This document shows, one piece after another, positions 25,213 through 33,578 of a stretch of DNA of 64,000 nucleotides. The stretch comes from Paenibacillus sp. J45TS6 (GTDB lineage Bacteria > Bacillota > Bacilli > Paenibacillales > Paenibacillaceae), in the NCBI RefSeq assembly GCF_018403285.1, contig NZ_BOSJ01000002.1:310001-374000 (forward strand), in the 5' to 3' direction. The position numbers and the translations under genes were made by a program. The number at the start of each line of letters is the position of its first letter. The first letter of the stretch is position 1. The notes under the pieces were generated by a model, which was not told where the DNA came from, searched no databases, and saw nothing but the letters and a program-made list of their open reading frames with translations.

Positions 25213-25342
25213 GATTCATTTCTCCCTTCAAATTGGAATTTATTCATCCATTCTCTCCCTTCATTTACCCTTCAGGCACGATATATAACAAGTCTGCTCC
25301 TGATGTAGTGCAGGGTGCCAGTTCCTGATCAGATGAAAAAAA

Positions 25343-25376
25343 GAAGACAGACAACCCATGATGGGCGTCTGCCTTC
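25343..25376 (-). terminator. Terminator of yjlC-ndh
   Basis: GAAGACAGAC (25343-25352) and GTCTGCCTTC (25367-25376) pair with one G:U, an inner CCCAT/ATGGG extends it, and a T7 run follows on the transcribed strand. Confidence 0.8.
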
Positions 25377-25397
25377 CTATTCTTCTATCGAAATAGA

Positions 25398-26579
25398 TTA
25401 GTACGCAAGAGCGAACAAACCATCGATATGTTTTAGATAACGGATGTTACTTGCTTCTTTCATAAGCGTTGCAGGCAAGCCTTTCAGGCGAGTTTGGCTT
25501 CCGCCAAGCATAGCGATGGCATCTTTACGTCCCAAGCTTCCCAGTGTACCGGAGAAGACTGGCGTGAAGACTTCAAGGTCGCCGCCTTTGATTGTTGCAG
25601 CAAGGTTATGTCCAATGGTTTCACCCATTTGCCAAGCAAGCTGAGCTGTTGGAGGATAAGGACGAGCACCTTCGCTAGGAATGACAACTGCACTGTCGCC
25701 CGCGATGAATACATTCTCGTGGGAAGTAGAGTGTAGTGTTTCTTTTACGGTTGCACGGCCACGGTTTACTTCGATACCACAGTTAGCTACAACTGCGTTA
25801 CCTTGTACGCCGCCTGTCCAGATCAGTGTGCTGGTTTCGATGGAGCTTCCATCTTTCAGCATTACTGTGTGTTGCTGCATTTCTGTGATTGCCACACCAA
25901 CGATGAATTTCACACCGCGTTTTTCAAGACTTGTTTGAGCACGCTCAACAAGCTCTGGCGGGAATCCTGCAAGAATAGAAGGACCTGCTTCTACGTTGTA
26001 GAGCTGTACTTCCTCACGTTTGATCCCTTTTTGTTTACATACATGATCCAGAATGTCAGCATATTCACCAACAAGCTCGATACCCGTCAAACCGCCGCCG
26101 CCGACAACAATCGTTGCGTCTGCTTTGTTTCCGGTTTTTTTGTAATTATCCAGGCAAGCTTCCACGTGTGCACGGATTTTGTTAGCATCGTTTACGGATT
26201 TCAGAGTAAAGCTGTACTCTTGAAGTCCTGGGATACCGAAGAATGCTGTTTCACTACCAAGAGCAACTACGAGATAGTCATAGCTGTAGATCGTTCCGCT
26301 TTGCATTACAACTTTGTTCTCGTCTGGTTTGATCTCGGAAACTGTGTCAATTTTCAGGTTAACTTCTTTACCGCGAAGAAGTTTCTCCAGTGGAAGTGCA
26401 ACAGCTTTCTCAGCGATGGAACCTGCTGCAAGACGGTGTAATTCAGTAATAATTTGGTGAGTTGGGAAGCGGTTCACAACTGTAATTGTTGCTTCTTCAG
26501 CGGACAAATACTCACGCGCTGACAGCGCGCTCAGCAAGCCGCCGTAGCCTCCGCCCAGAATCAAAATTTGCTTCGACAT
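25398..26579 (-). CDS. ndh: Type II NADH dehydrogenase
   Basis: 393 residues from the ATG at 26579; an ATG two codons earlier touches the ribosome site. FAD-binding GGGYGG (9-14 region), the second Rossmann motif VVGGGGLTGIELVGE, and the FAD-contact strand NVFIAGDSAVV are present, and the C-terminus is amphipathic. It oxidises NADH and passes electrons to menaquinone without pumping protons. The upstream DUF1641 gene and the nearby cupin gene mirror the B. subtilis yjlB-yjlC-yjlD(ndh) neighbourhood. Confidence 0.94.
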   Translation of the reverse strand: MSKQILILGGGYGGLLSALSAREYLSAEEATITVVNRFPTHQIITELHRLAAGSIAEKAVALPLEKLLRGKEVNLKIDTVSEIKPDENKVVMQSGTIYSYDYLVVALGSETAFFGIPGLQEYSFTLKSVNDANKIRAHVEACLDNYKKTGNKADATIVVGGGGLTGIELVGEYADILDHVCKQKGIKREEVQLYNVEAGPSILAGFPPELVERAQTSLEKRGVKFIVGVAITEMQQHTVMLKDGSSIETSTLIWTGGVQGNAVVANCGIEVNRGRATVKETLHSTSHENVFIAGDSAVVIPSEGARPYPPTAQLAWQMGETIGHNLAATIKGGDLEVFTPVFSGTLGSLGRKDAIAMLGGSQTRLKGLPATLMKEASNIRYLKHIDGLFALAY

Positions 26580-26617
26580 ATCCATCCTCCGTTCTTACTT
26601 TCGTATCAATAACTTTT

Positions 26618-27055
26618 TTAGTCTTGTTTTTGCCCTTGACGCTCGTTAAGCACATTCAGGAATGCTTGAGCAAAACGAAGAGATTGCTGTACGTTAGGAT
26701 CTTTCAACATTTTGAGCATACCGAAAAGACCAACAGAAGACTGTTCCGCTTGAGCACGGTCTCCAGCTTCGATAGCCGCGGATGCTACACCTTTTGCTTT
26801 TTCTACTACAGGCGTTGTAAACTCTCCAAGAGCGACTTTCATGTCGTTAACGAAGACTTTATCTGTTGCCAAGCCTTGAGCGAAATCATAAGCTTTTGTC
26901 ATAGCAGTTACCATTTCAGCCAGTTTAGGCAGATTCTCCACAAGAACAATAAGAGAGTCTTGAACCTCCGGCTTCATCAATTGATCAAGTACATCCTGAT
27001 TTTGTGCAGGAGCTGCACCGTTTACTGGTACCTCTTGTTGAGTCGGTTGTGACAT
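26618..27055 (-). CDS. yjlC: DUF1641 protein (YjlC-like)
   Basis: 145 residues, mainly helical, with the DUF1641 core LVENLPKLAEMVTAMTKAYD and KGVASAAIEAGDRAQ. Function unknown; the gene is conserved upstream of ndh in bacilli and is thought to be co-transcribed with it. A good ribosome site AAAGGAGG precedes the ATG, and 38 bases separate it from ndh. Confidence 0.85.
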   Translation of the reverse strand: MSQPTQQEVPVNGAAPAQNQDVLDQLMKPEVQDSLIVLVENLPKLAEMVTAMTKAYDFAQGLATDKVFVNDMKVALGEFTTPVVEKAKGVASAAIEAGDRAQAEQSSVGLFGMLKMLKDPNVQQSLRFAQAFLNVLNERQGQKQD

Positions 27056-27152
27056 AAGAGAACGTCCTCCTTTACTTTGGGTTAAAAAGCCCGCTTGCTT
27101 GACCCTACCTGATAATCAAATGAACGACCCGTGAGTGCACATTGAATTGTAA

Positions 27153-27168
27153 TGTAACAATTTTCACA
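27153..27168. promoter_or_regulatory. Rex-like operator near yjlC start
   Basis: TGTAACAATTTTCACA is palindromic at 12 of 16 positions and resembles the redox repressor Rex consensus TGTGAAATAATTTCACA. Rex represses ndh in B. subtilis, and this site lies about 100 bases upstream of the yjlC start. Confidence 0.4.
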
Positions 27169-27376
27169 CATTAGAAAAAGCCGCGGCCTTTCAAGCGGCA
27201 CAGGCAGCTTTAGCATACACATGTGATGTACTTCATGGATCTTTTGCAAAAATGAATAGTTGTTTATTCCATCGCAATCACAAATTTATCCGAACAGGCC
27301 AATTACGAACCTATACCCTAATATTACACTTATTACACATAAACACGAGTTAAATCTAACTATACTTGTGAATACC

Positions 27377-27394
27377 TTGTGAACATTGTAACAA
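27377..27394. promoter_or_regulatory. Second Rex-like palindrome
   Basis: TTGTGAACATTGTAACAA has TTGT/ACAA ends and partial inner symmetry as in Rex sites. It is 320 bases from yjlC, so any role would need a distal promoter. Confidence 0.25.
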
Positions 27395-27578
27395 AACCTC
27401 TATTTTTGTCAATACAATGAATTTTCGCTTTTGGGCTTGAAAAAGGCACATATTCTCGCTTTTTCTACTATATACAGTGCTAATTAATACCATTGTTAAC
27501 TACATCTATTTATTTGGAAAATATAGATTTAGTATTCGTATTTTTTGAAATAGACAATCCTTTGTATCTTACAGATGA

Positions 27579-27807
27579 GCAGAGAGAAGTCCTATAGTCC
27601 CCACACCCGGCCCTCGCCAGTTGAAAAAATCAGCATATGGTAGTAAGAAGTGACATTACCTTGTACGGATGTAAATCGTGCGTGGGCTAAATTGTAAGAA
27701 TAGGGCGCCCGGTTCCCTTCACTATTTTATGAGATCCAGACTTGACCCGCTGGGAGGCTTATGCTCGCTTTTTTTCATACTGACTACCAACGCTAGGACT
27801 TCTCTGC
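27579..27807. ncRNA. Candidate structured RNA of about 230 nt
   Basis: GCAGAGAGAAGTCCTA (27579-27594) and TAGGACTTCTCTGC (27794-27807) pair over 14 bases with a two-base bulge, closing a 229-base domain. Inner long-range pairs also fit (TGGTAGT with ACTACCA, AGCATA with TATGCT). The block is more GC-rich than its flanks and has no ORF with a ribosome site. The shape, a long rod closed by its ends, recalls 6S RNA, but I cannot confirm it. The strand is not decided because neither end shows a U-tract. Confidence 0.35.
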
Positions 27808-27829
27808 TGCAATTTAGTCTGAACGTACT

Positions 27830-28294
27830 TTATGACGATTCTATAAGTTCGGTTGTCCAGTTGAGCTCTTGAATACGCGTATCAAGCTGACGATGTTCTT
27901 TGGCAAGTTCATCAATTTGTTTCTGCAGTGCGCTGATATCAACGGTCGTTATAAACTTAATCTCTGTCCTGCTGGACCGGTCGTAACGAATAGACGCGGT
28001 ATCCATGACATCACTGAGCACACTTCGTTTCAATTGGAGCTTCTCCCGGCGTGCAAGCGCATCGGTAATCGTCATACCCTCGCCGTATTCCGTTTGTGAA
28101 TTGGTTTTGTTAATTCGCTGAACAAGGGACTCAAACTGCTCAAGTACTCCATTCAGTTCACGAAAAAGATCAGATGGATTCTCGGCTGCCTCTTCGCCTT
28201 CCTGAATCTTAATCACATTACGCAAACGAAAACGAAGTTCCTGGATTTTCTTTTGTAGATCAGAACGTAGAATGAGTGCTTCGGCAAGTTTCAT
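27830..28294 (-). CDS. DIP1984-family (septicolysin-like) protein
   Basis: 154 residues, almost wholly helical coiled coil: MKLAEALILRSDLQKKIQEL at the start, TDALARREKLQLKRSVLSD in the middle and KQIDELAKEHRQLDTRIQEL at the end. This pattern matches the DIP1984 family, whose function is not known despite the septicolysin label. It is divergent from the cupin gene. The best ribosome site, GGAGG, is rather far (13 bases) from the ATG. Confidence 0.82.
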   Translation of the reverse strand: MKLAEALILRSDLQKKIQELRFRLRNVIKIQEGEEAAENPSDLFRELNGVLEQFESLVQRINKTNSQTEYGEGMTITDALARREKLQLKRSVLSDVMDTASIRYDRSSRTEIKFITTVDISALQKQIDELAKEHRQLDTRIQELNWTTELIESS

Positions 28295-28453
28295 AATCGT
28301 AGTTACGCCTCCACATATTAAAGGTGTCCTAATTGTAACTTATTGGTCTGCAGATATCCAATCTCTTACATTCGCTCGAATGAACGCCTGTTTAACGCTT
28401 CTTTGGGTGTGGTACATAACAGTTAATAGTAATTTTTGGAATATTAAAAATAT

Positions 28454-28493
28454 AAGCCATGATAAGAGGCACAAATAGCCTTATTCATGGCTT
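28454..28493 (+). terminator. Hairpin in leader of the cupin gene
   Basis: AAGCCATGATAAGAGGC (28454-28470) pairs with GCCTTATTCATGGCTT (28478-28493), leaving a 7-base loop and a following TTATTT. It stands 28 bases before the cupin start codon, between divergent genes, so it is either a leader attenuator or an RNA-stability element. Confidence 0.5.
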
Positions 28494-28520
28494 TATTTCT
28501 ACGAAAGGAGAGCGTTTATT

Positions 28521-29045
28521 ATGAAAACGACCCATCTAGAGACGAGTGTATATTACTTCAAAGATGACGGGGTGATTCCCAATAACCCGGTACTGCCTGT
28601 CATTCTCTATCCAGGAGCCTTACGCGGTGAGGAGCAGAATACGGAGAAAATTTTCAACAAGCATAACTGGCGAAACAGCTGGACAGGCGGGGTATTCCCG
28701 TACCATCACTATCACAGCAACTCGCATGAAGTACTTGGTGTCATCAAAGGATCGGTTAAACTTCACATCGGAGGAGAAAAAGGGATTATTCTGACGGCAA
28801 CTGCCGGCGATATTCTTGTCCTTCCTGCCGGAACAGGTCATAAAAAACTGGAGTCAAGTCCCGATTTTCAGTTGGTAGGTGCCTATCCAGATGGGATGTC
28901 CTACAATACCCACACGGGAGACAAAGAAGAACGCCCGCAGGTACTCGGGGAAATCGCTCGTGTTCCGGTTCCAGACAAAGATCCCCTGCTAGGTGCCGAG
29001 GGTCCGCTGCTCGTCCACTGGAAAAAGGCAGAGAACCCTAATTAA
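28521..29045 (+). CDS. yjlB: Cupin-domain protein (YjlB-like)
   Basis: 174 residues with a conserved cupin barrel: metal-binding motif 1 HHYHSNSHEVLGVIKG and motif 2 GDILVLPAGTGHK. AAAGGAG precedes the ATG. Similar to YjlB of B. subtilis, whose gene also lies beside yjlC-ndh; its substrate is unknown. Confidence 0.86.
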   Translation: MKTTHLETSVYYFKDDGVIPNNPVLPVILYPGALRGEEQNTEKIFNKHNWRNSWTGGVFPYHHYHSNSHEVLGVIKGSVKLHIGGEKGIILTATAGDILVLPAGTGHKKLESSPDFQLVGAYPDGMSYNTHTGDKEERPQVLGEIARVPVPDKDPLLGAEGPLLVHWKKAENPN

Positions 29046-29060
29046 CATGAGCTCTCAAAC

Positions 29061-29684
29061 TCACTGTATGTGAGAAGACCCTGTATAATATCGTTCGATC
29101 ATTCTGCTGATCCAAATCGTGCATCCTATGAACAAGAGAATACCGACTAAAATTAGGGGCTGTTCCATAATAGCAACTAGATTCGTACCGATAAAGGTCA
29201 CGTAAAACACCATGATTCCTTTACCTAATACGGCTGCAAGTAAAAAAGATCGTGGGCGCATTTGAGCAATACCGGCTGCCATATTCACAAGGACGAACGG
29301 CCCTACCGGAAACATGCCAAGTAAAAAAACATAACTGAATGCATTACGCCGGATCCAGATCAGACTTTTCTGAACCTTTGGTCTTTCAGACCAGTGACTT
29401 GCCCATCTCGTTCCTGCAAGCTTCCTTATGACCATAAAGGTAAAGAAACTTCCTCCTACAAGTCCGATCCAGGAGTAGAAAAAACCGGCCCATCCATACA
29501 CAAGTCCATTCGCTCCCACAAGGAACAGCGTAGGCAGTGGCGGAATAAATGCTTTCATAAATGTGAGGAGAATCCCGGGTAAGGGACCCAGTGCCCGGAA
29601 TTTTTCCAGCAGTCTAACTATATTCTCTTCTGTAAAAAAGGAAATAAATTCGGATACGGAGAACCCTTCCATGCAGCACCACAT
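29061..29684 (-). CDS. TVP38/TMEM64 (VTT-domain) membrane protein
   Basis: 207 residues if the ATG at 29684 is used; an ATG at 29672 is equally possible since AAGGA lies directly against the first. Several membrane helices and the VTT hallmark FMKAFIPPLPTLFLVGANG and GMFPVGPFVLVNMAAG are visible. Members of this DedA-like family are scramblase-like or transport proteins in the cell membrane; the specific role is unknown. Confidence 0.85.
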   Translation of the reverse strand: MWCCMEGFSVSEFISFFTEENIVRLLEKFRALGPLPGILLTFMKAFIPPLPTLFLVGANGLVYGWAGFFYSWIGLVGGSFFTFMVIRKLAGTRWASHWSERPKVQKSLIWIRRNAFSYVFLLGMFPVGPFVLVNMAAGIAQMRPRSFLLAAVLGKGIMVFYVTFIGTNLVAIMEQPLILVGILLFIGCTIWISRMIERYYTGSSHIQ

Positions 29685-29782
29685 TCCTTGCGTTTGAATT
29701 GAATAGCCTTTACCTACTCACAGTATAACTGACCAACTTCATGAGTGTGTGAAGAGTTCATTGATATTAGATGAGACTAAAG

Positions 29783-29818
29783 AAGAACCTGCCATCCATA
29801 TTCACGGGGCAGGTTCTT
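29783..29818. terminator. Terminator downstream of the small zinc protein gene
   Basis: AAGAACCTGCC (29783-29793) and GGCAGGTTCTT (29808-29818) are perfect complements with A/T-rich flanks on both sides. Ten bases past the stop of the leftward 53-codon gene, it supports that gene being real. Confidence 0.75.
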
Positions 29819-29827
29819 TTGATTCTT

Positions 29828-29989
29828 CTATGATATGGATTCTGAAAATTTCATTGACTGATGCACCGCATCCGGCGGTACAGACGACAGATTGGGAGAA
29901 GATCCTGGAACTTTTCCACATTCATGGAGAATATGCTCCACATGCTCCAAAACGTCTTTTACTGCTTTTCCACAAGCTTGACACTTCAT
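29828..29989 (-). CDS. Small Cys/His protein, 53 residues
   Basis: ATG at 29989 with AAAGGTGAT seven bases upstream. The N-terminal half reads MKCQACGKAVKDVLEHVEHI and then LHECG: one CxxC pair, two His and a third Cys that could hold a zinc ion. The second half is polar. I do not know the family. A strong terminator follows the stop, and the frame is preferred over the longer rightward frame that overlaps it, which has no ribosome site. Confidence 0.6.
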   Translation of the reverse strand: MKCQACGKAVKDVLEHVEHILHECGKVPGSSPNLSSVPPDAVHQSMKFSESIS

Positions 29990-30285
29990 TATTAAATCAC
30001 CTTTAATCATATATTATTAACCAAGAATGAGATCATTCTAATTAGTCCATGTCCTTGTTATGCTAAACATGGATGTGAGGTAATACTCGAATATTCGGCT
30101 TCTTCCTTTGCCCTCTTCCTATTAACCTCCTGCCCGTCTCACGAAACGGAAATAAACCTCTCCTTGGTCCGGACTTCCATTATATTCAGCTCGTTACCGA
30201 AATATGACACCCTTTTACCCACTAAAATAATAAACGCTGCAAATAAAAAAAGGTTTCGGCATTCGTCCATTTTTACCATATATTG
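29990..30285. other. Intergenic region between small gene and Ytr-like unit
   Basis: Divergent upstream region. Apart from the ribosome site of the small leftward gene and the promoter/operator of the rightward unit described next, I see no further feature. Confidence 0.5.
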
Positions 30286-30337
30286 TTGACTAATTCTTTG
30301 TTTGGTTGTATGGTTAATTACATAAGTAACTAACCAA
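30286..30337 (+). promoter_or_regulatory. Promoter with overlapping palindrome for GntR/ABC unit
   Basis: TTGACT (30286-30291), a 17-base spacer and TATGGT (30309-30314) make a good promoter. TTGGTT (30302-30307) and AACCAA (30332-30337), with GTTA/TAAC inside, form a dyad across the -10 and start site, as expected if the GntR-type regulator represses its own operon. Confidence 0.6.
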
Positions 30338-30354
30338 CTTGGTGGTGATAATGT

Positions 30355-30720
30355 ATGGGCATGCAGATGGATGATGACCGCCCGATCTTTTTACAGATTG
30401 CAGAACGAATTGAAGATGACATCCTCGAAGGAAGGCTGCCCGAAGAATCACAGGTCCCTTCCACGAATCAATTTGCATCCTTTTATCAGATTAATCCGGC
30501 AACAGCGGCCAAAGGCGTAAATCTCCTGGTCGATCAAGGAATTCTGTATAAGAAAAGAGGGATTGGCATGTTTGTAGCAGATGGAGCACAGTCTGTGCTG
30601 GTAGAGAAGCGGCGTGAACAGTTCTATGAACAGTTCATTATCCGAATGGTGCAAGAAGCGCAGAAGCTTGGGATCAGCAAAGCTGAACTATCTGAAATGA
30701 TACACAGGGAGGAGAAGTAG
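30355..30720 (+). CDS. GntR-family regulator, YtrA subfamily
   Basis: 121 residues: a winged helix (PIFLQIAERIEDDILEGRLPEESQVPSTNQFASFYQINPATAAKG, shown in part: STNQFASFYQINPATAAKG) with only a short C-terminal helical tail, the mark of the YtrA subfamily that controls ABC transporters. It is the first gene of a three-gene operon and probably represses it. Confidence 0.9.
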   Translation: MGMQMDDDRPIFLQIAERIEDDILEGRLPEESQVPSTNQFASFYQINPATAAKGVNLLVDQGILYKKRGIGMFVADGAQSVLVEKRREQFYEQFIIRMVQEAQKLGISKAELSEMIHREEK

Positions 30721-30721
30721 A

Positions 30722-31612
30722 ATGGCAGATGTAATTGAGTTAAACGGCCTGACCAAAAGCTATGGAAAAACATTTCATGCCCTCCAGGATATAAACCTCA
30801 CCATTCAGGAGAACAAAATTTACGGACTGCTTGGGCGTAATGGTGCGGGAAAAACTACACTGCTTCATCTCATTACAGCTCAGCTCTTCCCCACGTCAGG
30901 AGAACTTAAAGTGTTCGGCGAAGCGCCGTATGAGAATAAGGAAGTCCTTCGGCAGATTTGTTTTATTAAGGAAAGTCAAAAGTATCCGGATACGTTTCGA
31001 GTACGAGATGTACTCTCGGTAGCCTCTTCCCTTTATCCTAACTGGAACGCATCCCTGGCTGATTCCCTAGTTTTACAATTCAACCTGCCCCCAAATCGAA
31101 GAGTCAAAAAACTATCAAGAGGCATGCTTTCTTCTGTTGGCATCATTATCGGTCTTGCGAGCCGTGCTCCGCTTACCATCTTTGATGAACCTTATCTTGG
31201 GCTTGATGCTGTAGCTAGACAGTTATTCTATGACCAGTTAATTCAAGACTATATGGATTATCCCCGCACCATTGTTTTATCAACGCATCTTATTGATGAG
31301 ATTAGTGCCATGCTCGAACAGGTGATTGTACTTCATCAGGGGAAGCTTTTGCTAAATGAGGAAGCAGAACAATTTCGAGGATCGGCTTTCCATGTTAGCG
31401 GCAAGCAGTCTGATGTAGATCACTTCGTTATAGGAAAAGAAGTGCTTCATCAGGAAGAACTCGGCTTTATGCGTAGTGTTGTCGTTCGAACAACTGACCA
31501 AAAAGACTTCCGCAAACAAGCGGAATTAAACAACATCAGTCTTGCTCCTGTCTCTCTGCAACAACTCATGGTGTATTTGACCAAACAAACGAACCGGGAA
31601 GAGGTGCATTAA
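30722..31612 (+). CDS. ABC transporter ATP-binding protein (YtrB-like)
   Basis: 296 residues. Walker A GRNGAGKTT, a signature written LSRGMLSSVG, Walker B LTIFDEPYLGLD and the H-loop STH are visible, followed by a C-terminal extension of about 90 residues. It starts one base after the GntR stop (TAG A ATG). With the permease it forms an ABC-2 type exporter, which in this regulatory class often responds to cell wall antibiotics. Confidence 0.92.
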   Translation: MADVIELNGLTKSYGKTFHALQDINLTIQENKIYGLLGRNGAGKTTLLHLITAQLFPTSGELKVFGEAPYENKEVLRQICFIKESQKYPDTFRVRDVLSVASSLYPNWNASLADSLVLQFNLPPNRRVKKLSRGMLSSVGIIIGLASRAPLTIFDEPYLGLDAVARQLFYDQLIQDYMDYPRTIVLSTHLIDEISAMLEQVIVLHQGKLLLNEEAEQFRGSAFHVSGKQSDVDHFVIGKEVLHQEELGFMRSVVVRTTDQKDFRKQAELNNISLAPVSLQQLMVYLTKQTNREEVH

Positions 31613-31614
31613 GT

Positions 31615-32289
31615 ATGCCAACGATCAAAACCGTAATGCGTACCCATCTTGTTGATTATTGGTTATGGCTTATCGTTCCCCTCATTGTGCTTATGAGTAG
31701 TTTTGTAGTTAATTTGATCATCAGTATATCGATTGGTTCATTTACGACCGGAGGACTGTTATCAATCTATGGGTTCATGATGAGTGTAGGAATTGCGGTA
31801 ATTCCCATGAATTTCTCATTTTCACTGAGTTTCGGTATTCGACGTAAAGATTATTTCCTAGGTACAATCAGCATGTTTCTTCTCTTCAGCCTGCTCTATT
31901 CCACTGCACTTACCATCGTTAGAGAGATAGAACAGCTTACTTCAGGCTGGGGTACAGGGCTGCATTTTTTTGATGTCCCTTTCCTCAGCAGTCTCTCCTT
32001 CCTGCATCTCGCCCTGCTGAACTTTGTCGTCATTTCTCATCTGTTTCTATTCGGTTTCGTTATGTCGAGTATAGCGAGAAGATTCGGGAAACTGGTCTTA
32101 ATAAGCTTGATCCTGCTCATCGTCATTGTCTTGGGTGCAGCAAGTGTCCTCGTGACTTACTGGCAATATTGGGACGATTTCGGCAAGTGGGTCATGACCT
32201 ACCAGACGGATATTATCTGGTTCCTCGCTCCTCTTACTTTGCTGTATGCTTTCCTATCCTACGTATGGCTGCGAAAATCCACGATCTAA
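31615..32289 (+). CDS. ABC-2 type permease of the Ytr-like unit
   Basis: 224 residues with six hydrophobic membrane segments (LWLIVPLIVLMSSFVVNLII; ISMFLLFSLLYSTALTIV; LVLISLILLIVIVLGAASVL among them). It starts two bases after the ATPase stop. No substrate can be inferred. Confidence 0.85.
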   Translation: MPTIKTVMRTHLVDYWLWLIVPLIVLMSSFVVNLIISISIGSFTTGGLLSIYGFMMSVGIAVIPMNFSFSLSFGIRRKDYFLGTISMFLLFSLLYSTALTIVREIEQLTSGWGTGLHFFDVPFLSSLSFLHLALLNFVVISHLFLFGFVMSSIARRFGKLVLISLILLIVIVLGAASVLVTYWQYWDDFGKWVMTYQTDIIWFLAPLTLLYAFLSYVWLRKSTI

Positions 32290-32300
32290 TATATACGCAA

Positions 32301-32338
32301 AAAGAAGCATCCCATATAGACGGGAATGCTTCTTTTTT
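32301..32338. terminator. Terminator between permease and acyltransferase
   Basis: AAAGAAGCATCCC (32301-32313) pairs with GGGAATGCTTCTTT (32322-32335), followed by a T-run. It ends the Ytr-like operon; the A-run on its left could serve the leftward acyltransferase gene as well. Confidence 0.85.
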
Positions 32339-32399
32339 TTGAAATATTACGAAATAACGATAAACGATAACCGTTAAACGATAAGGTATTCTCGCTTGC

Positions 32400-33578
32400 T
32401 TAAGCAGGCAGATTTGGTTTCTTTGGTTCCCCGGCTCCTCGCTGCGGTTTAGGCAGGTTACCGAACAGAATCCAGGATTTAGAGAAGTGAGATGCCAAAC
32501 CAACCACAATATATGATCCGATTAGCGCAAGCAGGAATCCACCGACATACCATAAGTGATGAAGGATCGAAATTCCGGTTTGCGGCGGGAATTCACGATA
32601 AACAAGCAAGAAGAATGGGTGAATTAGATAGATCCCGAAGGACAATCCGCCAATCTTAGACATCGTACGTACCAGAGCGCTCTTACCGTTGCCGTATAGC
32701 AGGAAGGCAATCTGGAATAACACCAGCGCTGCCGAGAACGTATGGATATTCCACAGGAATTCATACCAAAGGGAATCATAGACAGCAATCCCTTTACGGT
32801 TCAAGTACCAGATATACACATGTGCTAGACCTGCACAGATCCAAACAATCCATAGCATCGTCCATGCTGTAACTTTTCCTGGTGTAGCGTAGCTTCTTCT
32901 GATAACAATCCACTCTTTAATTTTCGGGAAATATACACCCAAAAGTGCGCCGAGCATGAAATAGGAGAAGTACGAAAGGGACCAGCTTCCCTTATTCGCT
33001 ACGCTGATAACACCGTATTTGTTCATGACGATAAATCCCCACTGAATGGCAAGTCCAATCGGAACTGCCCACTTGACGAGAGAAGGTACTTTTTTGAATA
33101 AAGCGAGTACCAGCGGGAACAGAATATAAAACTGCATATTAATAAATACAAAATATAAATGAGTGTACGCTTTACCTGTAAACAACTTGGTTGTAAAACT
33201 TACGATCGTATCGATCAGAGAACGATCGGGATAGTACACAACATGTAAAATCAGAAAATAAAACAATGAGAACATAAAGTAAGGAATTAAAATGTAAAGC
33301 AATCTCTTCTTATAAAAACCAAGAACCAGTTTCTTATCCAGCGGTCTTGTATAGTAATTATAAAACAACACAAAACTACTTAAGAAAATAAACGTCGGTG
33401 TACCAAACTTCATGAAAATATTGAAAAAGTTGTACAGCCAGTACATACCCGAATTCACCATATCTACGGTAGCAAAAGAAGTCGAGTGTACGCTTAGTAC
33501 ACCAAGAATTGCGATGCATCGTACAAGATTAAGCTCGGGCAGACGTTCCCTTTTTTCAGCTGTCATTGTTTGACTCAT
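32400..33578 (-). CDS. Membrane acyltransferase (acyltransferase 3 family)
   Basis: 392 residues with about ten membrane helices and an N-terminal LPELNLVRCIAILGVLSVHSTS, the acyltransferase-3 signature with the catalytic His in an RxxAxxxVxxxH-like motif. These enzymes O-acetylate exported glycans, cell wall or lipids. AAGGAG precedes the ATG. No glycan gene cluster surrounds it. Confidence 0.85.
   Translation of the reverse strand: MSQTMTAEKRERLPELNLVRCIAILGVLSVHSTSFATVDMVNSGMYWLYNFFNIFMKFGTPTFIFLSSFVLFYNYYTRPLDKKLVLGFYKKRLLYILIPYFMFSLFYFLILHVVYYPDRSLIDTIVSFTTKLFTGKAYTHLYFVFINMQFYILFPLVLALFKKVPSLVKWAVPIGLAIQWGFIVMNKYGVISVANKGSWSLSYFSYFMLGALLGVYFPKIKEWIVIRRSYATPGKVTAWTMLWIVWICAGLAHVYIWYLNRKGIAVYDSLWYEFLWNIHTFSAALVLFQIAFLLYGNGKSALVRTMSKIGGLSFGIYLIHPFFLLVYREFPPQTGISILHHLWYVGGFLLALIGSYIVVGLASHFSKSWILFGNLPKPQRGAGEPKKPNLPA

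Larger units (their letters stand above)
27056..27829. other. Long intergenic region upstream of yjlC-ndh
   Basis: 774 bases with no convincing gene. It contains two Rex-like palindromes (27153-27168, 27377-27394), a small GC hairpin followed by U5 on the leftward strand (27180-27199), an AT-rich middle, and a more GC-rich 229-base block (27579-27807) bounded by long inverted repeats. Confidence 0.6.

Noticed and set aside
25803-26441. 212-codon open frame opposite ndh
   Set aside because: Shadow of the conserved NADH dehydrogenase coding strand, no ribosome site.
27678-27872. 64-codon frame within the candidate structured RNA
   Set aside because: No ribosome site and it runs across the paired block into the end of the DIP1984 gene.
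29749-30006. 85-codon + strand frame overlapping the small Cys/His gene
   Set aside because: It runs through the terminator hairpin and has no ribosome site, while the opposite frame has both a ribosome site and a terminator in the right place.
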